This document shows, one piece after another, positions 1-12,776 of a stretch of DNA of 64,000 nucleotides (position 1 is the stretch's first letter; each line of letters starts with the position of its first letter). This DNA comes from Pogonophryne albipinna (Eukaryota > Chordata > Actinopteri > Perciformes > Artedidraconidae), in the NCBI GenBank assembly GCA_028583405.1, contig CM053246.1, positions 8,383,867 to 8,447,866 on the forward strand. Reading direction: 5' to 3'. Below the pieces are notes generated by a model. It worked only from the letters and a program-made list of their open reading frames with translations, made no database searches and was not told where the DNA came from. Position numbers and translations under genes: made by a program.

Positions 1-501
1 TTAATAGCATTCTTACAAAAAAAGCCCAGGCGAGCCTAACATGTGAAAAAATGGCTTAGACCTCAGAGAGTTAAACTTGGGCCTGCGACCATAGTTTTAC
101 TGTATTCTATTTTGAAAATCCACAGCGGAGGTTTGTGTCGTACTACATGCGGTGTATTTTGCATACCTCTCAGTAGCCAACGATCTGTGAGTCTGTTGGC
201 TCGGACATAAACTCCGTAAATGTAGTCTACATTTCATAAAAGGTGTAAAACCTGTGAGCATTTTAAATCTTATTTGAACTAAATACTTATATAATCTGTA
301 GTTGTATTTGTATTGTTGATTTAATGTGTGAACGAGGCGATGCGAAGAGAAGTTAAGCTGTCATTATTAGGCTGTTATAAACTGTTGCAGTGGTAAGCAG
401 GCCTTTTGTTTTGGGATATTTGTGGAGTTGGTGGTCCGTGAGTGTTTTTTTATTGGTTAAGTGTCCTTGCTCCTTGGTATGAAAAAGTGTGAGAAACACT
501 G
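1..501 (-). mobile_element. hAT-type DNA transposon, terminal fragment
   Basis: The stretch ends at 501 in a terminus that, read on the minus strand, starts CAGTGTTTCTCACACTTTTT. This is the classic hAT form (CAG followed by a 'GTGTTTC' tip). The other terminus lies left of the window, so completeness and the target duplication cannot be tested; the 8 bases after the end (502-509, CGCTAGTG) are the candidate TSD. No transposase reading frame is visible. Family assignment rests on the tip sequence and on memory of similar fish elements, so superfamily is fairly likely and exact family is not claimed. Confidence 0.5.
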
Positions 502-518
502 CGCTAGTGGATTGTCAA

Positions 519-699
519 CAGGGGGAGCCTTGCTGCGGGGAGATTCTACAGATGGCCAGTCCGCCCCTGAAAAATGTCTATGCAGACGTTATTATTCATA
601 ATAATTCAAAGAAATAATAAAACATTTTTAATTTTGTAATCATCTCGCGACCCCCACTCGGGGTCTCGAGACCCCTACTTTGGGAAACCCATTTTCCTG
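519..699. mobile_element. Two further hAT-like termini, fragmentary
   Basis: Positions 519-569 begin CAGGGGGAGCC and end GTCCGCCCCTG, so both tips read CAGGGG on opposite strands around about 50 bases, as expected of two element ends with the interior lost. Positions 570-699 are AT-rich and then end ACTTTGGGAAACCCATTTT; read on the minus strand this is a CAG...GGGTTTCCCAAAG terminus, a frequent hAT form. Neither piece has a recognisable TSD or coding capacity. Confidence 0.35.
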
Positions 700-1963
700 A
701 ATCAGGGTGTTACTCCTGCCCCTTCCAACTTATACATTTACAGATTTCTGCTAGCATTACTTGACGTTCTGAGGTACCCTATTATTCTTGCTTACATTTC
801 TGCAAGTGCCCACACGCAATCTTAGATGGCAATCTTGGTGATGTTGAAAATACTAATTATCAATTCTCGAAAATACTCACTATCGCTTATGAACAGGTGG
901 CACTCGTATCAATTGACAACAAGTTTGTCAACTTTAGAGAGTCTGTTGAATCTGAATTAGAGACATTTGGCAAAAAAGCTTTTTGCTTGAGGCCCTTTGT
1001 CTGTTTTTTTGTCCAACACTGATATTTCATTCTTTGATTTATTTTTCATTCCTTAAATCTCTCACTTGCATGAGCCAATCACTTCAACCTTACGGGCCAA
1101 AGCTGAGCCGTGCATCTTTAAACAATACAATCAGCATGTGAATGCAGTGAGTAGGTTTTATAGAAAAGTGGAGAAAGGAGTGTTGAAGGTGTAAAGAGGT
1201 ATACAAGACATGAGAGCCAGAGGAGATATGAGGAAAAGAGTGCAAGGGTTGGGATGGGGAGTGGAACGGTAGCCAGGGTTACGGTCAGGGTTGCGACCCT
1301 TTATGTCAATCCCCCCATTTGGAACATATTGCAGAGTAAGAGGATTGGTTTTTTATGGAGATGGATTTCATCTGCTGGAAAGCTTTCTACCTCTCTCCAC
1401 CTCTTTTTACCCACGGTTCCTCTCACTCAGAAACCATGCCCCCCCCCCTCCCCCCATCTTCCTTTTTGTGTGTCCATGTGTGACTTGTCACCTGAAATGT
1501 TCTTGCTTTACTTCTCTGCCCTCCATCCTCCTCTAACCCTAGTGATATTGTGTTTAATCAGCCACATCGGGATCAACATGATCCCTTGTGATATGTTCCA
1601 AATGCCAATTTGTCTCCTCACATGTAAAAGATTACAGTGTGTGCTACGTTTTTTTTCTCTTCTATCCCTGGATTTCCGATGGTGACAGAGGGGATGTAAT
1701 GGAGGGAGCTTAACTGGTTGCCTTTTTTTTTTAAATATCACACTATTCTCGTTCTGTCTCCTGCACACACTTGGCTGGTAGAATGTGATTCCATGCTGTG
1801 CTTCACTATGGAGTGCCTCAAAGTAAGATTTAGGCCCCATTTACACTTGGTTTTCAAATGTGATGGTGAGCCGGGTGGCCTGAAGTTATTACCCTATCCA
1901 ATAATAATCCAATGCAGAGGCAATAATGTAATATAATACATTATTTATATATTTATATATAAG
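700..1963. other. Non-coding stretch, nothing recognised
   Basis: There is a C-rich run at 1439-1458 and low-complexity T-rich patches. Short open frames on both strands here have no recognisable domain or codon pattern and look like chance. Confidence 0.4.
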
Positions 1964-2034
1964 TTACAACCAGCCCTTTGAGTGCAGCCATAATGCTGAT
2001 GTGGCCCGCGATTACATTGAGTTTGATACCCCTG
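1964..2034 (-). mobile_element. hAT-like terminal fragment
   Basis: The plus strand ends GAGTTTGATACCCCTG at 2034; the minus strand therefore starts CAGGGGTATCAAACTC, a very common vertebrate hAT (Charlie-like) tip, followed by a run resembling the usual 'GGGCCACATCAGC' subterminal region. Only the end is present, with no internal coding sequence seen. Confidence 0.45.
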
Positions 2035-3004
2035 CTTTACATCCATCGCAAAACGCTTTGTTCTGCAACAACACCCCAAACAGGCGATCTTGCATTGTTT
2101 ACTGAAACAAAACATAATTTTGAAATGCTTTACCGCAAATGTGTGATTCCTTTTAAGTCACAGAATCGTCAATGAAACATGGCCATTACTTAGTATTATT
2201 GAAAATCTGTCACATCATGTCCTTGTGATTCTTATTTTATGAACTTGAAATCTATCCTTTAATCACTTGGATTCAATCCGATGATATCATTTATCTTTTT
2301 TAGTCCAAGCCAACTGGGGCTGATTTATATCATACGTTAAAATTCTCCAACTGAGCACCCTAGAGATCCAACCATGGCTTCAGTTTTGATATATGCGTGT
2401 TCATCTTTTTCTTACCCCTCAACCATGAGCTTCCTAAAACAGTCCATCAAACCTTTAGAATTAGACGAAAACGATTTAGCATCACCTGCCAGCATTAAGT
2501 GTAGCTTTCCTCTCGACGCCTTCATTTACAGTGAAAATGTTTGCCGAGATACTTTACTTCAGTTGCCTTGCTTCCCACTCACACAGATTCATGAGTCCAC
2601 ACAAGGGAGATACATAGAGAAATCATTGCTGAGGTCACATTCCGTGCTTCGCTAAATGGCACCTCATTCGCTGCTGGGTCTCCCACCACCCCAACCCACA
2701 AAGTTTCCCAGCTGTTCCAGGGAGTTCAATTGGTGACCTTTTGCAGCATAGTGTTGCTTCTCCAGGCTATTCCCACCCACGTTCCAGAAACAGCTTTAGG
2801 AAGAGAGAATACAAATGAATTCTGCATTTCCACTCAGTGTTTGTATCACAAATAAAGAGAAAGGGAAACAAACTATACAGCAATAGCAACAAAAACAACA
2901 TTATATTTGAATTAGCTGACACTTGTATCCAACGAGACTTCCAATAAAGCGTAAAGACTCAGACTAAAAACTCTGGAAAAAATGAGAAAATGCAGATATA
3001 TTAC
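2035..3004. other. Non-coding stretch, nothing recognised
   Basis: A 93-codon open frame at 2374-2655 has no domain I recognise, no flanking splice or start context that argues for it, and ordinary AT-rich composition. Nothing else was identified. Confidence 0.35.
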
Positions 3005-3260
3005 ATTGTAAGTGTCACAATGGGGAGAGAAGCAGGGCGGGCCCAAATGCAGAAAACAAAACAGGGAGGCAGGTTTGAATAACAAAAAGTGAGCTTTATC
3101 TAAAGAAAAAGCTCAGACAAAAAACATTAAACTAAGAAAACAGCAGAACGAAATATGGAACAAACCGGTAAGATTTGGGGAGCAAGGGTAGCAGAACCAG
3201 GACGGCCCATCGAGAACCAGGAACCTAGGAACAAGGACAATACCAATCGTGCAGATTTCC
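3005..3260. repeat. Probable dispersed fish repeat fragment
   Basis: The run from AATGGGGAGAGAAGCAGG through an A-rich part to a series of 'GAACCAGGA / GAACCTAGGAAC' motifs resembles a high-copy repeat end I have seen in fish sequence, but I cannot name the family and there is no second copy in this window to prove repetition. Confidence 0.3.
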
Positions 3261-3412
3261 AGCATTTTACTGGGGCTATGCATGTGTTGACTGAAATCTG
3301 CATTACGGCACTATGTCATTATAATATAATATTATAATGACAATATTTATTACACAGCATAGTTCATTACTCAATTCTGATTGGTCAATTTGGACATTTG
3401 AGAGGTTATTAA

Positions 3413-4274
3413 ATGTCATGCTTTTCTGGTTATTACCCGTCCCCTTGTGTTATGAAGGTTTTTCTGCATGTAAACGGTCTGCAGAGTCAAAACCCTCAAA
3501 GTACACCCTGTAGCGAGTAAAACTCTAACACAGAAAAGACCTGTCTATGCTGCCCCAGAACGCCTCGTTGGAGGTTTCTCTTTTTCCATTGTTTTCTTCT
3601 TATAGTGTAGTAAGTACCGTGACGTATTGGGTATAGTGACGTAACGACTTCTTCACACACACACACACACACTCAATCTTTTCTCAGCTGCAGCTCGGCA
3701 GATATCTCAGCCTGAGACGGCGAGACGCGGCGGGGCTCGGCCTGGGCTCGTTCTGAGCACACACGCAGACTCACAGCCAGGCTGCAGGTGTGTGTGTGTG
3801 CTCGGGCTGGGTTTCACTGTGTCTTGCTGTCTCGCAGATTCTCTGCAGCAACCAGGAAACGACACCAGTAACCCAGCACGGTCCGCTCCAGCAGCGAGCC
3901 CCGCAACGTCCCGCCAACACGGCACCCAGACCCCACGCAGCATTCTCATCCGTTTGTCATTACTGGTGTCATTTCCTGGTTGCTAACAAACGCCATTGTA
4001 ACACATAATCACTGATGTTCTGCTGTTACGGTGGTGGACTCATCAGAACAGAGTGGGCGAGCTGACCAATCAGAGCACACTGGGCTCACAGGGAGGGGGG
4101 GGGGGGGGCAGGAGCTCCAACAAGGCGTGTAGGACAGAGAGTGAATACACATACTTTACAGAGATGCTGTATGAGAAACCAATGTGAGTTTGGAACATTG
4201 AACAATGTAAATCTATTCTAGTAGACCTCAACAATGGAATTATGATCAGTAGAAATGGCCATGACATGGGACCT
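3413..4274 (-). mobile_element. TTAA-flanked non-autonomous DNA transposon (tentative limits)
   Basis: The right end reads GACATGGGACCT followed by TTAA (4275-4278); on the minus strand this is TTAA-AGGTCCCATGTC, a very widespread vertebrate MITE terminus. A TTAA at 3409-3412 followed by a stretch compatible with the opposite terminus of the related AGGGGCC family gives the proposed left limit. The minus strand contains 'CTCTGATTGGTCAGCTC', shared with the TTAA elements at 12.9, 19.3, 38.6 and 58.4 kb, supporting kinship. The interior is GC-rich, has a short CA run (3654-3672), an inverted repeat (3848-3983) and a 14-base G run (4095-4108). No transposase is present. The right end is firm, the left end inferred. 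Confidence 0.5.
3848..3983. repeat. Inverted repeat, 24-bp arms, about 88-bp loop
   Basis: The arm at 3848-3871 (GCAACCAGGAAACGACACCA followed by GTAA) is the reverse complement of the arm at 3960-3983 with a single mismatch. The loop is GC-rich (AGCCCCGCAACGTCCC...). It lies inside the TTAA-flanked element and could be an internal terminal repeat of a nested element or a cruciform-forming remnant. Confidence 0.7.
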
Positions 4275-4278
4275 TTAA

Positions 4279-5234
<956 letters not shown>

Positions 5235-5398
5235 ACGGAGAAACAGAGAGTTTCAGATCATTAATCTCTGTAGCTCTAACCCCCTGAACCCTCCCCACCT
5301 CTGCGTTACTGTCCTCCCTCCCTTTGGCAACCAATTTACACCTGTAGGGGCCCTGTTAGGAGAGTGTGTGTGTGTGTTTGCCTTTCTGCTGTGTGTTG

Positions 5399-5785
5399 GT
5401 TAAGGGCTAGGGTTAGGTTAGGGTTTGCGTTCCTGGTTGGGATTTGCACTGGCCTACTAATCTGTGTGTGTGTGTGTCATGTTAGTGGAGTTGGAGTTGA
5501 TTGCACCAGTTAATGAATATAAGTCAGGCTGTAGATTTAAGCAAAGTGAAGTGATTTTCTTTTGTGTGGAATTTGTCCTGGGGGAGTGCTGCTGTTGATT
5601 ATTGTGAGGGACTGTTGCTGAGTAGAGGTGAGATGTCGAGAGAAATGGTCGAGAAAAGATGGTGCGTGAATGTTTGACAAGTGATGGAAGTTCTTGGATG
5701 GTATGTTTGGGCTTCTGATTTGAATTGCTGAGGCCAATTGTAAAAATGACAAGTGTAGCTGAGTGGTAGGGTGGGGATTTTGGTT
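5399..5785 (-). pseudogene. Decayed SGNH-esterase-like retroelement reading frame, second copy
   Basis: On the minus strand this segment aligns by eye with 49545-49930. Shared landmarks, given for this strand, are CCCCACCCTACC, ATTGGCCTCAGCAAT, CCAAGAACTT, ATTCATTAACTGGTGCAATC and AGTAGGCCAGTGCAA, in the same order. Translated fragments share an 'LSIGLSN..NQ.PK' stretch, corresponding to the GxN-containing block of SGNH hydrolases. The frame is interrupted, and a short CA run (5465-5477) sits inside the homologous region. The tail contains degenerate CCCTAA-like hexamers, which belong to the element and not to a telomere. The open frame that covers 5537-5914 on this strand is out of register with the homology. 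Confidence 0.6.
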
Positions 5786-8700
5786 AAGGGCTATACTGTA
5801 GTTAGGATTGGGGTTAGGGTTATTGGTGTTTGCAGTTATACGTGCTAATTTGTGTGTACTGTTAATTGGTTTGCACATGTAACAGATTGTCTCACATCCA
5901 AAAGGAATAAGCATGTATCCTTATTTGACTGCCAGTAACAGGGCTGCCCGCCAGTCACAACGATGGAGATTCCTCCAGAGAATGCTGTCCTCCTTTTTGC
6001 TCCATCCCCCCACAAAGAAATCTCCAAATCACATGCCGGCACACAACACTGCCTCTCCATCAGTGTCAAAATGTGCTTGTGAGAACTGCCAACTAATAAG
6101 GAATCTGAGTTGTTCCTTTCTTTTCTTCAGGAACATATTGTATAGATATGAGAAGACAAGATAAGTAACCACTGACTTGTTTTTGCTGGAACTACATCAG
6201 GCATTAGCATGTGTAGAAATGAAACTTATAATCAAGTACAATTCTCACTGTGGAAATCAATATTAGCAGGATAGCAGTGGTAGCGCAGATAAGCCATAAG
6301 AGCTTCACCACCACAACATGACTTTGTTATAATTACTATGCAATATGAATTGTAAATGTAGTTATTGAAATTGTACTAAATTAGTTTAGATTTATTTCAT
6401 GGTTGTTACATTATCCATTTTCATCAATTCATATTAACAAAGTATATAAAAGGATATGGCGCTTTTTGTAATAATGTAAGTTTAGGAATATGGTTAGAAA
6501 TTATAATAGGTTATATTTATAGAGACTTGACTCTTGGATCATACATGTGTTGCATCTATTCTAAAGATACACTTGTATAATCATTGTTAATTAATTGGTT
6601 TGTATTTGATAAGCAATGGTAAAACCGACAGAGGTGATTGCATTTGTTGTTTTCAACTCTGGGAGTATGTTATTTAGACATGTTTGAGCTGCATTATGTA
6701 ATCATTGTTTATCCAATAACTTGTATGTGTTTGTTAGGTTGTATTCGTTTGCTGGATTGTTTCAATGTTGAAGTGGACAGCAAATGTGGGTAGAAAAAGT
6801 ATTCTCTGACATGCAACAACCAGACTCTCACCAAGGACATTGCACTTATCTGATATTCACCTCAGCTATTAGGCTGGGGCACCCAGAGTTCTTGTCCCTT
6901 GTGAATGGTAATGATTCAAAGCAAAGCAGATAAGAATCTTTATCTTGATTTTGGCAGCTAAACATAAAAAAAACACTGTTTATTGAATTGCAACGAAGAT
7001 TGTGAGGGAGATAGAAATAGGACTTTGACATTTGAGTCTGTTGAAGAAATTAGTAGTGGGTTCATCACAACATGCGTCATATGAAGTGCTACCAGAGCTT
7101 CGCTTTATTTCAGGCTACGGTGTAATGAGGCTTATATTTTTCAAGCTGCCCCCACAGTTACGTAATACACAGATGGCGTTAGATTTACCTAAACGTACTG
7201 TTCCCATGTTGCACCTCTGCCTCTCTCCAGCCTGCCCTGCTCCATATCCCTCTGTCGGCATCACCCTGACAACAGGCCAAGAGTGACACATGACAGAACA
7301 CGGCAACTCCTCATTTGGGCCAAGTGCAGGCCTGTCAGGATGGACCTATAACTGCCTCTAATAGACCAATTTAACCAACAAAAACAACACCCTTCAATAT
7401 GAGCGCCTGGATCTAAACAAAGCCAGATAGTTCCCTGTAAACTGAGGATACTGCAGCTTTTTTTTAGTGCAACTGACAGGAAGAAAATGGACTGAGCCTT
7501 ACTGTCACTGACCATGTTAGTTCAAAAGCAGCTCCCCTGTCACAGCTCCCCTGTCACAGCTGGGACTGAAAGAGCTTCCCTCGGTGAGATGCGACTCTTA
7601 GTTCAGTTAGGAAAGAGTGTTAATGACATTTTGTCCAAATAGTCCCTGTTTTAGTGTCACTGGTGTGGTGTAGGACAATCCTTTCTCTTTTTTTGGATGT
7701 AAATTACATTTTCTCCCAGATTATATATTTGTTTTTGGCTTAATGAGGAAGTATTTCTGCTCAATGGATGGAAATCCATTAAGAAGGACTGCAGATTGGG
7801 TTAAAAACTCAAGTTTCACCCTGAAGGCCAGTGTACAGGTACATTTTGTAATTGAAGTTACTTACATGTCAGTAGTAACCTAGTTATTTAATCCTAACTA
7901 TAAACTTGTTTCCAAACCTGAACAAGTCCTTTTTTTGCATTTGTTATTCTTTACATTTGAACGTACAGCACATGCCTAAAGCTGCACTAGTAATCCGGGA
8001 GAATAAAAAGGCAGTTTGGTACGAAGAAGGGGTTGCAAAGAAAAAGTAAAACATGAAAATGAAGGAAATAATATTAGAACATATAGAAGAATCAGAGATA
8101 AAGCTACATCTATACATATATTGGAACCACATTTTGGGTCAAATGTATCAAATACGGATAACCTGAAATGAATACACTTTTCAGAATGAGGGAATGTCTA
8201 CCCATAAGTCAAATGTAAAGCTAAAACTGGACGGACAGGGAGACAGGCCAAGTTATAGTGAGAGCAGTTTCAAAAAGGTAGCAGCAACTAACATATTGGA
8301 ATAAAGCAGGCCTGAATGAGCAAAGATATCTCACTCTTCACTTATTTCTTAACAAAATGGTCGTGTTTCCGAAACATAGAGCTGCTAAATAACGCATCAA
8401 GTAATATGAGAGGGATAAATGTTTAAGACTAATAAGATCCATAAATAAGTATACAAGTGTATTTAATGACTCTAAAACTATCGAAGTACTGCAGCTGAGG
8501 AAACTGACATTCTATTTCCATGTAGGATTATAAAAAAATCCCTAAGAATATTATCTATTTTAAGAACATTCTATATTCTCAAAATGTAAATCCAATGACA
8601 TATGTGCAGTTTTCAGTATGTGCTGCTTGTAAATGGTAATTCCCCTTAAGACTGTTATTGTAGATTCTCCTAGATAACACAATACAAAAGGTCTGGTTCA

Positions 8701-9740
8701 GAGCTGTTGGAGCCCTTGTTAACGTCCAACAAAAGGTCTTCCCCATGCATTGTGTAATGGGAAGCTCAACATTTTACACCTTGTAATTGTGTAATTACAA
8801 GTAAATTAAAGAATTAAAATATATCCATGTGTAATGATTTAAAATGACAGTTTAGATAAAGAGAAGGCCATTACACAGAGGCCTATTGTTTTGATGTAAT
8901 CCCTGTAGTGTGGGGGCAGAAACCCCTTATTCTTCTCCCGTGACACTATCAGCCTGCAGCCATGGCGGCAAATCCCGCTGTTGTAGGATGAAGACAAGGA
9001 ATTACTTCCTGTGTCAGATTAGAGTTATCTTTTCAGGGCTGAGTTATTATTATTGTGACTGACATAGGCACCCTCACAAACACACACACATTACAGAGGA
9101 GGCGATGGAGTATTTACAGGGTTATCAACCCATTATTATGTTGGATAATCTGCACTCCGGGGCAGTTAGCTGGCAGCAAGATTCTTCATGGGGAATTTGG
9201 CCTACATCAAATCTACAGCAAGCAAATCCACTGTTGCGTTCTGTAGAGAGAGCTGTGAATTGTTCTTAAAGGGAGAACAAAAAAGTTTGTCAAAAGGTAA
9301 TTGTTCAAGAAATTTTGAAATTGCATTTTACAGACGAAAAGGATTGGAAATGGGACGGAAGACAGCATTGAAGTGAGAGTCGAGAAAATGGCTCTGAACA
9401 CTGATTGTTGGACAGTTGAACAAATAAGACACAGATGGGGAAGAAGAATGAAGCGAGGATAAAAGAGGAATAAGAATAAACCGGAGAAAAAAGGAAAAAT
9501 CCTGCAGTGATGACAAAGCATAAAGGAACAATGGATGGAATACAGAACAAGTGCGGTAATGTGCTTAGTGTCTGTCTGGTCTTTTGTTTCAATGCAACAT
9601 CACATCATCGCTCTAATTCCCAAACCATCGCCGTTAATACTGATAGAGTGATCCAAGATGCCTCCCTTCGCGTCGGGATCCATGTTCATCCTGTCAGGTG
9701 TTCTTTTTCAAATAATAATGTTCCTGCTTGATAAACCAAC
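5786..9740. other. Long non-coding stretch
   Basis: Composition is AT-rich, with no convincing exon. A 15-base direct duplication (CAGCTCCCCTGTCA twice) lies at about 7528-7559. I saw no transposon ends or RNA genes. It may contain conserved non-coding elements, but that cannot be judged from one sequence. Confidence 0.4.
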
Positions 9741-9830
9741 TTGACTCAATTCAACTCAAAACCTTTATTTATCCAGGTAAAATCCCATTGAGATCAATGA
9801 TCTCTTTTTCAAGGGAGACCTGCACAATAT
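9741..9830 (-). mobile_element. Non-LTR retrotransposon 3' tail fragment
   Basis: It begins with short TCAA-type repeats (GACTCAATTCAACTCAA) and continues CCTTTATTTATCCAGGTAAA and TCTTTTTCAAGGGAGACCTG. This is a very common teleost repeat end; the simple repeat on the left marks the 3' terminus of an element lying on the minus strand. No reverse-transcriptase sequence is attached, consistent with 5' truncation. Confidence 0.55.
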
Positions 9831-11237
9831 TGATTTCCAAGTGATTGTACTGCTGTGTCTAAGAACAAATAGTCAGTTCCACGGTGTTCCAACGACTGGA
9901 ACTGTGGCGACAGCAACGTAACTTAAAATGTTGGCAGGACTGATCGAGTTGTTCTGGCCATATATTGCATGAACATGAAAGTATTCAGTAAAACAGGAGA
10001 AAAAAAAAATCTTAAAAGCGTCCGTCCCATTCTCGTTAATGCAATATCTTGATAACGCCTGGAGGGAATGTCTTCATTTTGGTTAAAATCATCAACTTAG
10101 ACTCGAGGATGAACAGTTTCTTTTGCTATAACTCAATACAATTATTACAACATCACCAAATGTGTAAAAGGACAAGATTATGTGAATTATAACATTCCTA
10201 GCCAAACATGGATGGAAGGTCCAACTCCTGCCTGCTAGAAACAGTTCTTCTTTGATATCTCAACTTTGAAACATGCATATTTTCAACGCCTTAGGAATAG
10301 CACATGCAATACTGTAAATCACACTGGTTACTGTTCATGAACAGAGGACACATGTAGTATATTTACAATACACGTTGTTTTGATTGATTTGTGTGTTAAG
10401 AAAAACCTATCATTGCCTCGTGAGGTTCATGTTCATGTAATTCTTTTTGCATAAGACACACATCAAGTCTCTTGTTTAGGTTCATTCAAGGGCAGGAGAT
10501 ACCAATCAGGGCCTTTCGGTGTGATTCATATGCTGGAGGTACACAAGATACACATCATTTCTTTTGTGTTGGTTAATTGCAGCGAAAATGCGACTTTATT
10601 AGTGCCTCATTTTAGTCGTTTTGAATAAGTATATTGTTTAATTGGAGTGAGAAAGGGTTATCTCATTAATTTCTATTTGCTTTGGGTGCTGAGTGACATG
10701 TTCACTTATAATTCAGATAAACACTGCCTGGTTTGAGTGCAGAAAGCCTGTTGGTGTTCATATGAGTGCACGGTGATGGAGATGAAATGGCTTATGCAGC
10801 AGATAATAAGCTTGAGGGTACCTATTTGGGTGAGCCATCTGCGGTCACAAATGATTACTCCATACATACATCAATGCACATAGTTCTGTGAGTGAGCAGA
10901 GGAAGCAGGAGGACACCGGGGTTTATTTTAGGTGCCGGGGTGTCCCAGGGGAGGTGTGTGTAAGGTCAGGATCTTCAGGTTGGAGCAAACAGACGGAAAG
11001 GTAATAACTGAGAGAGCAGGCGTAGAGGCACACGGATGGATACACGCTGAACTTGAACTTTCAGTGTGAGGTAATAAATCCTGCTTTGAAATAAAAAGGG
11101 AAGATTAAAATGGGTGAAGGTTAAATAAGACAGCGTGAGAAGAAGAGTCAAAGTTGGAGCAACATTGATATTTTCAAAAAAACACCTGGAAGTTTAAAAG
11201 TCTAAAGGAGGTGTGCTGTGATGAGGTGACCTGTTTC
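9831..11237. other. Non-coding stretch, nothing recognised
   Basis: No exon, RNA gene or transposon end was recognised between the retroelement tail and the TTAA target of the next element. Confidence 0.4.
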
Positions 11238-12776
11238 TTAAAGGGGCCTTTTATGCTGATGTTCAGGTGTATATCAGTATGTAGTGTCTCTACTTTAAAG
11301 AGTCCTCTCCTGCTGATGTTCAGGTGTATATCAGTATGTAGTGTCTCTACTTTAAAGAGTCCTCTCCTGCTGATGTTCAGGTGTATATCAGTATGTAGTG
11401 TCTCTACTTTAAAGAGTCCTCTCCTGCTGATGTTCAGGTGTATATCAGTATGTAGTGTCTCTACTTTAAAGAGTTCTCTCCTGCTGATGTTCAGGTGTAT
11501 ATCAGTATGTAGTGTCTCTACTTTAAAGAGTCCTCTCCTGCTGATGTTCAGGTGTATATCAGTATGTAGTGTCTCTACTTTAAAGAGTCCTCTCCTGCTG
11601 ATGTTCAGGTGTATATCAGTATGTAGTGTCTCTACTTTAAAGAGTCCTCTCCTGCTGATGTTCAGGTGTATATCAGTATGTAGTGTCTCTACTTTAAAGA
11701 GTCCTCTCCTGCTGATGTTCAGGTGTATATCAGTATGTAGTGTCTCTACTTTAAAGAGTCCTCTCCTGCTGATGTTCAGGTGTATATCAGTATGTAGTGT
11801 CTCTACTTTAAAGAGTCCTCTCCTGCTGATGTTCAGGTGTATATCAGTATGTAGTGTCTCTACTTTAAAGAGTCCTCTCCTGCTGATGTTCAGGTGTATA
11901 TCAGTATGTAGTGTCTCTACTTTAAAGAGTCCTCTCCTGCTGATGTTCAGGTGTATATCAGTATGTAGTGTCTCTACTTTAAAGAGTCCTCTCCTGTTGA
12001 TGTTCAGGTGTATATCAGTATGTAGTGTCTCTACTTTAAAGAGTCCTCTCCTGCTGATGTTCAGGTGTATATCAGTATGTAGTGTCTCTACTTTAAAGAG
12101 TCCTCTCCTGCTGATGTTCAGGTGTATATCAGTATGTAGTGTCTCTACTTTAAAGAGTCCTCTCCTGCTGATGTTCAGGTGTATATCAGTATGTAGTGTC
12201 TCTACTTTAAAGAGTCCTCTCCTGCTGATGTTCAGGTGTATATCAGTATGTAGTGTCTCTACGTTAAAGAGTCCTCTCCTGCTGATGTTCAGGTGTATAT
12301 CAGTATGTAGTGTCTCTACTTTAAAGAGTCCTCTCCTGCTGATGTTCAGGTGTATATCAGTATGTAGTGTCTCTACTTTAAAGAGTCCTCTCCTGTTGAT
12401 GTTCAGGTGTATATCAGTATGTAGTGTCTCTACTTTAAAGAGTCCTCTCCTGCTGATGTTCAGGTGTATATCAGTATGTAGTGTCTCTACTTTAAAGAGT
12501 CCTCTCCTGCTGATGTTCAGGTGTATATCAGTATGTAGTGTCTCTACTTTAAAGAGTCCTCTCCTGCTGATGTTCAGGTGTATATCAGTATGTAGTGTCT
12601 CTACTTTAAAGAGTCCTCTCCTGCTGATGTTCAGGTGTATATCAGTATGTAGTGTCTCTACGTTAAAGAGTCCTCTCCTGCTGATGTTCAGGTGTATATC
12701 AGTATGTAGTGTCTCTACTTTAAAGAGTCCTCTCCTGCTGATGTTCAGGTGTATATCAGTATGTAGTGTCTCTACT
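11238..12776. repeat. 57-bp minisatellite, 27 units, built from a transposon terminus
   Basis: Units start with TTAA at 11238 + 57k (k = 0 to 26; last start 12720). A unit reads TTAAAGAGTCCTCTCCTGCT then GATGTTCAGGTGTATATCAG then TATGTAGTGTCTCTACT. The first unit has the canonical family tip (AGGGGCCTTTTATGC) and the last runs without a break into the body of the host transposon (GGGACATGTCTCC...). The array is therefore amplification of the element's own end together with its TTAA target. Units are nearly identical: one has GTTCTC near 11472, two have GTTGATG (11997, 12396), two have ACGTTAAAG (12263, 12662). Because 57 is divisible by 3 and the unit lacks stops in one frame on each strand, artificial open frames of more than 550 codons appear on both strands. 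Confidence 0.97.

Noticed and set aside
5405..5427. Interstitial telomeric (TTAGGG-like) repeats
   Set aside because: The degenerate hexamers recur in the same relative place beside the other copy of the esterase relic at 49.2 kb, so they belong to that element's tail.
11255..12776. CRISPR-like regular repeats
   Set aside because: The units are contiguous 57-bp direct repeats with no unique spacers, in eukaryotic-type DNA.
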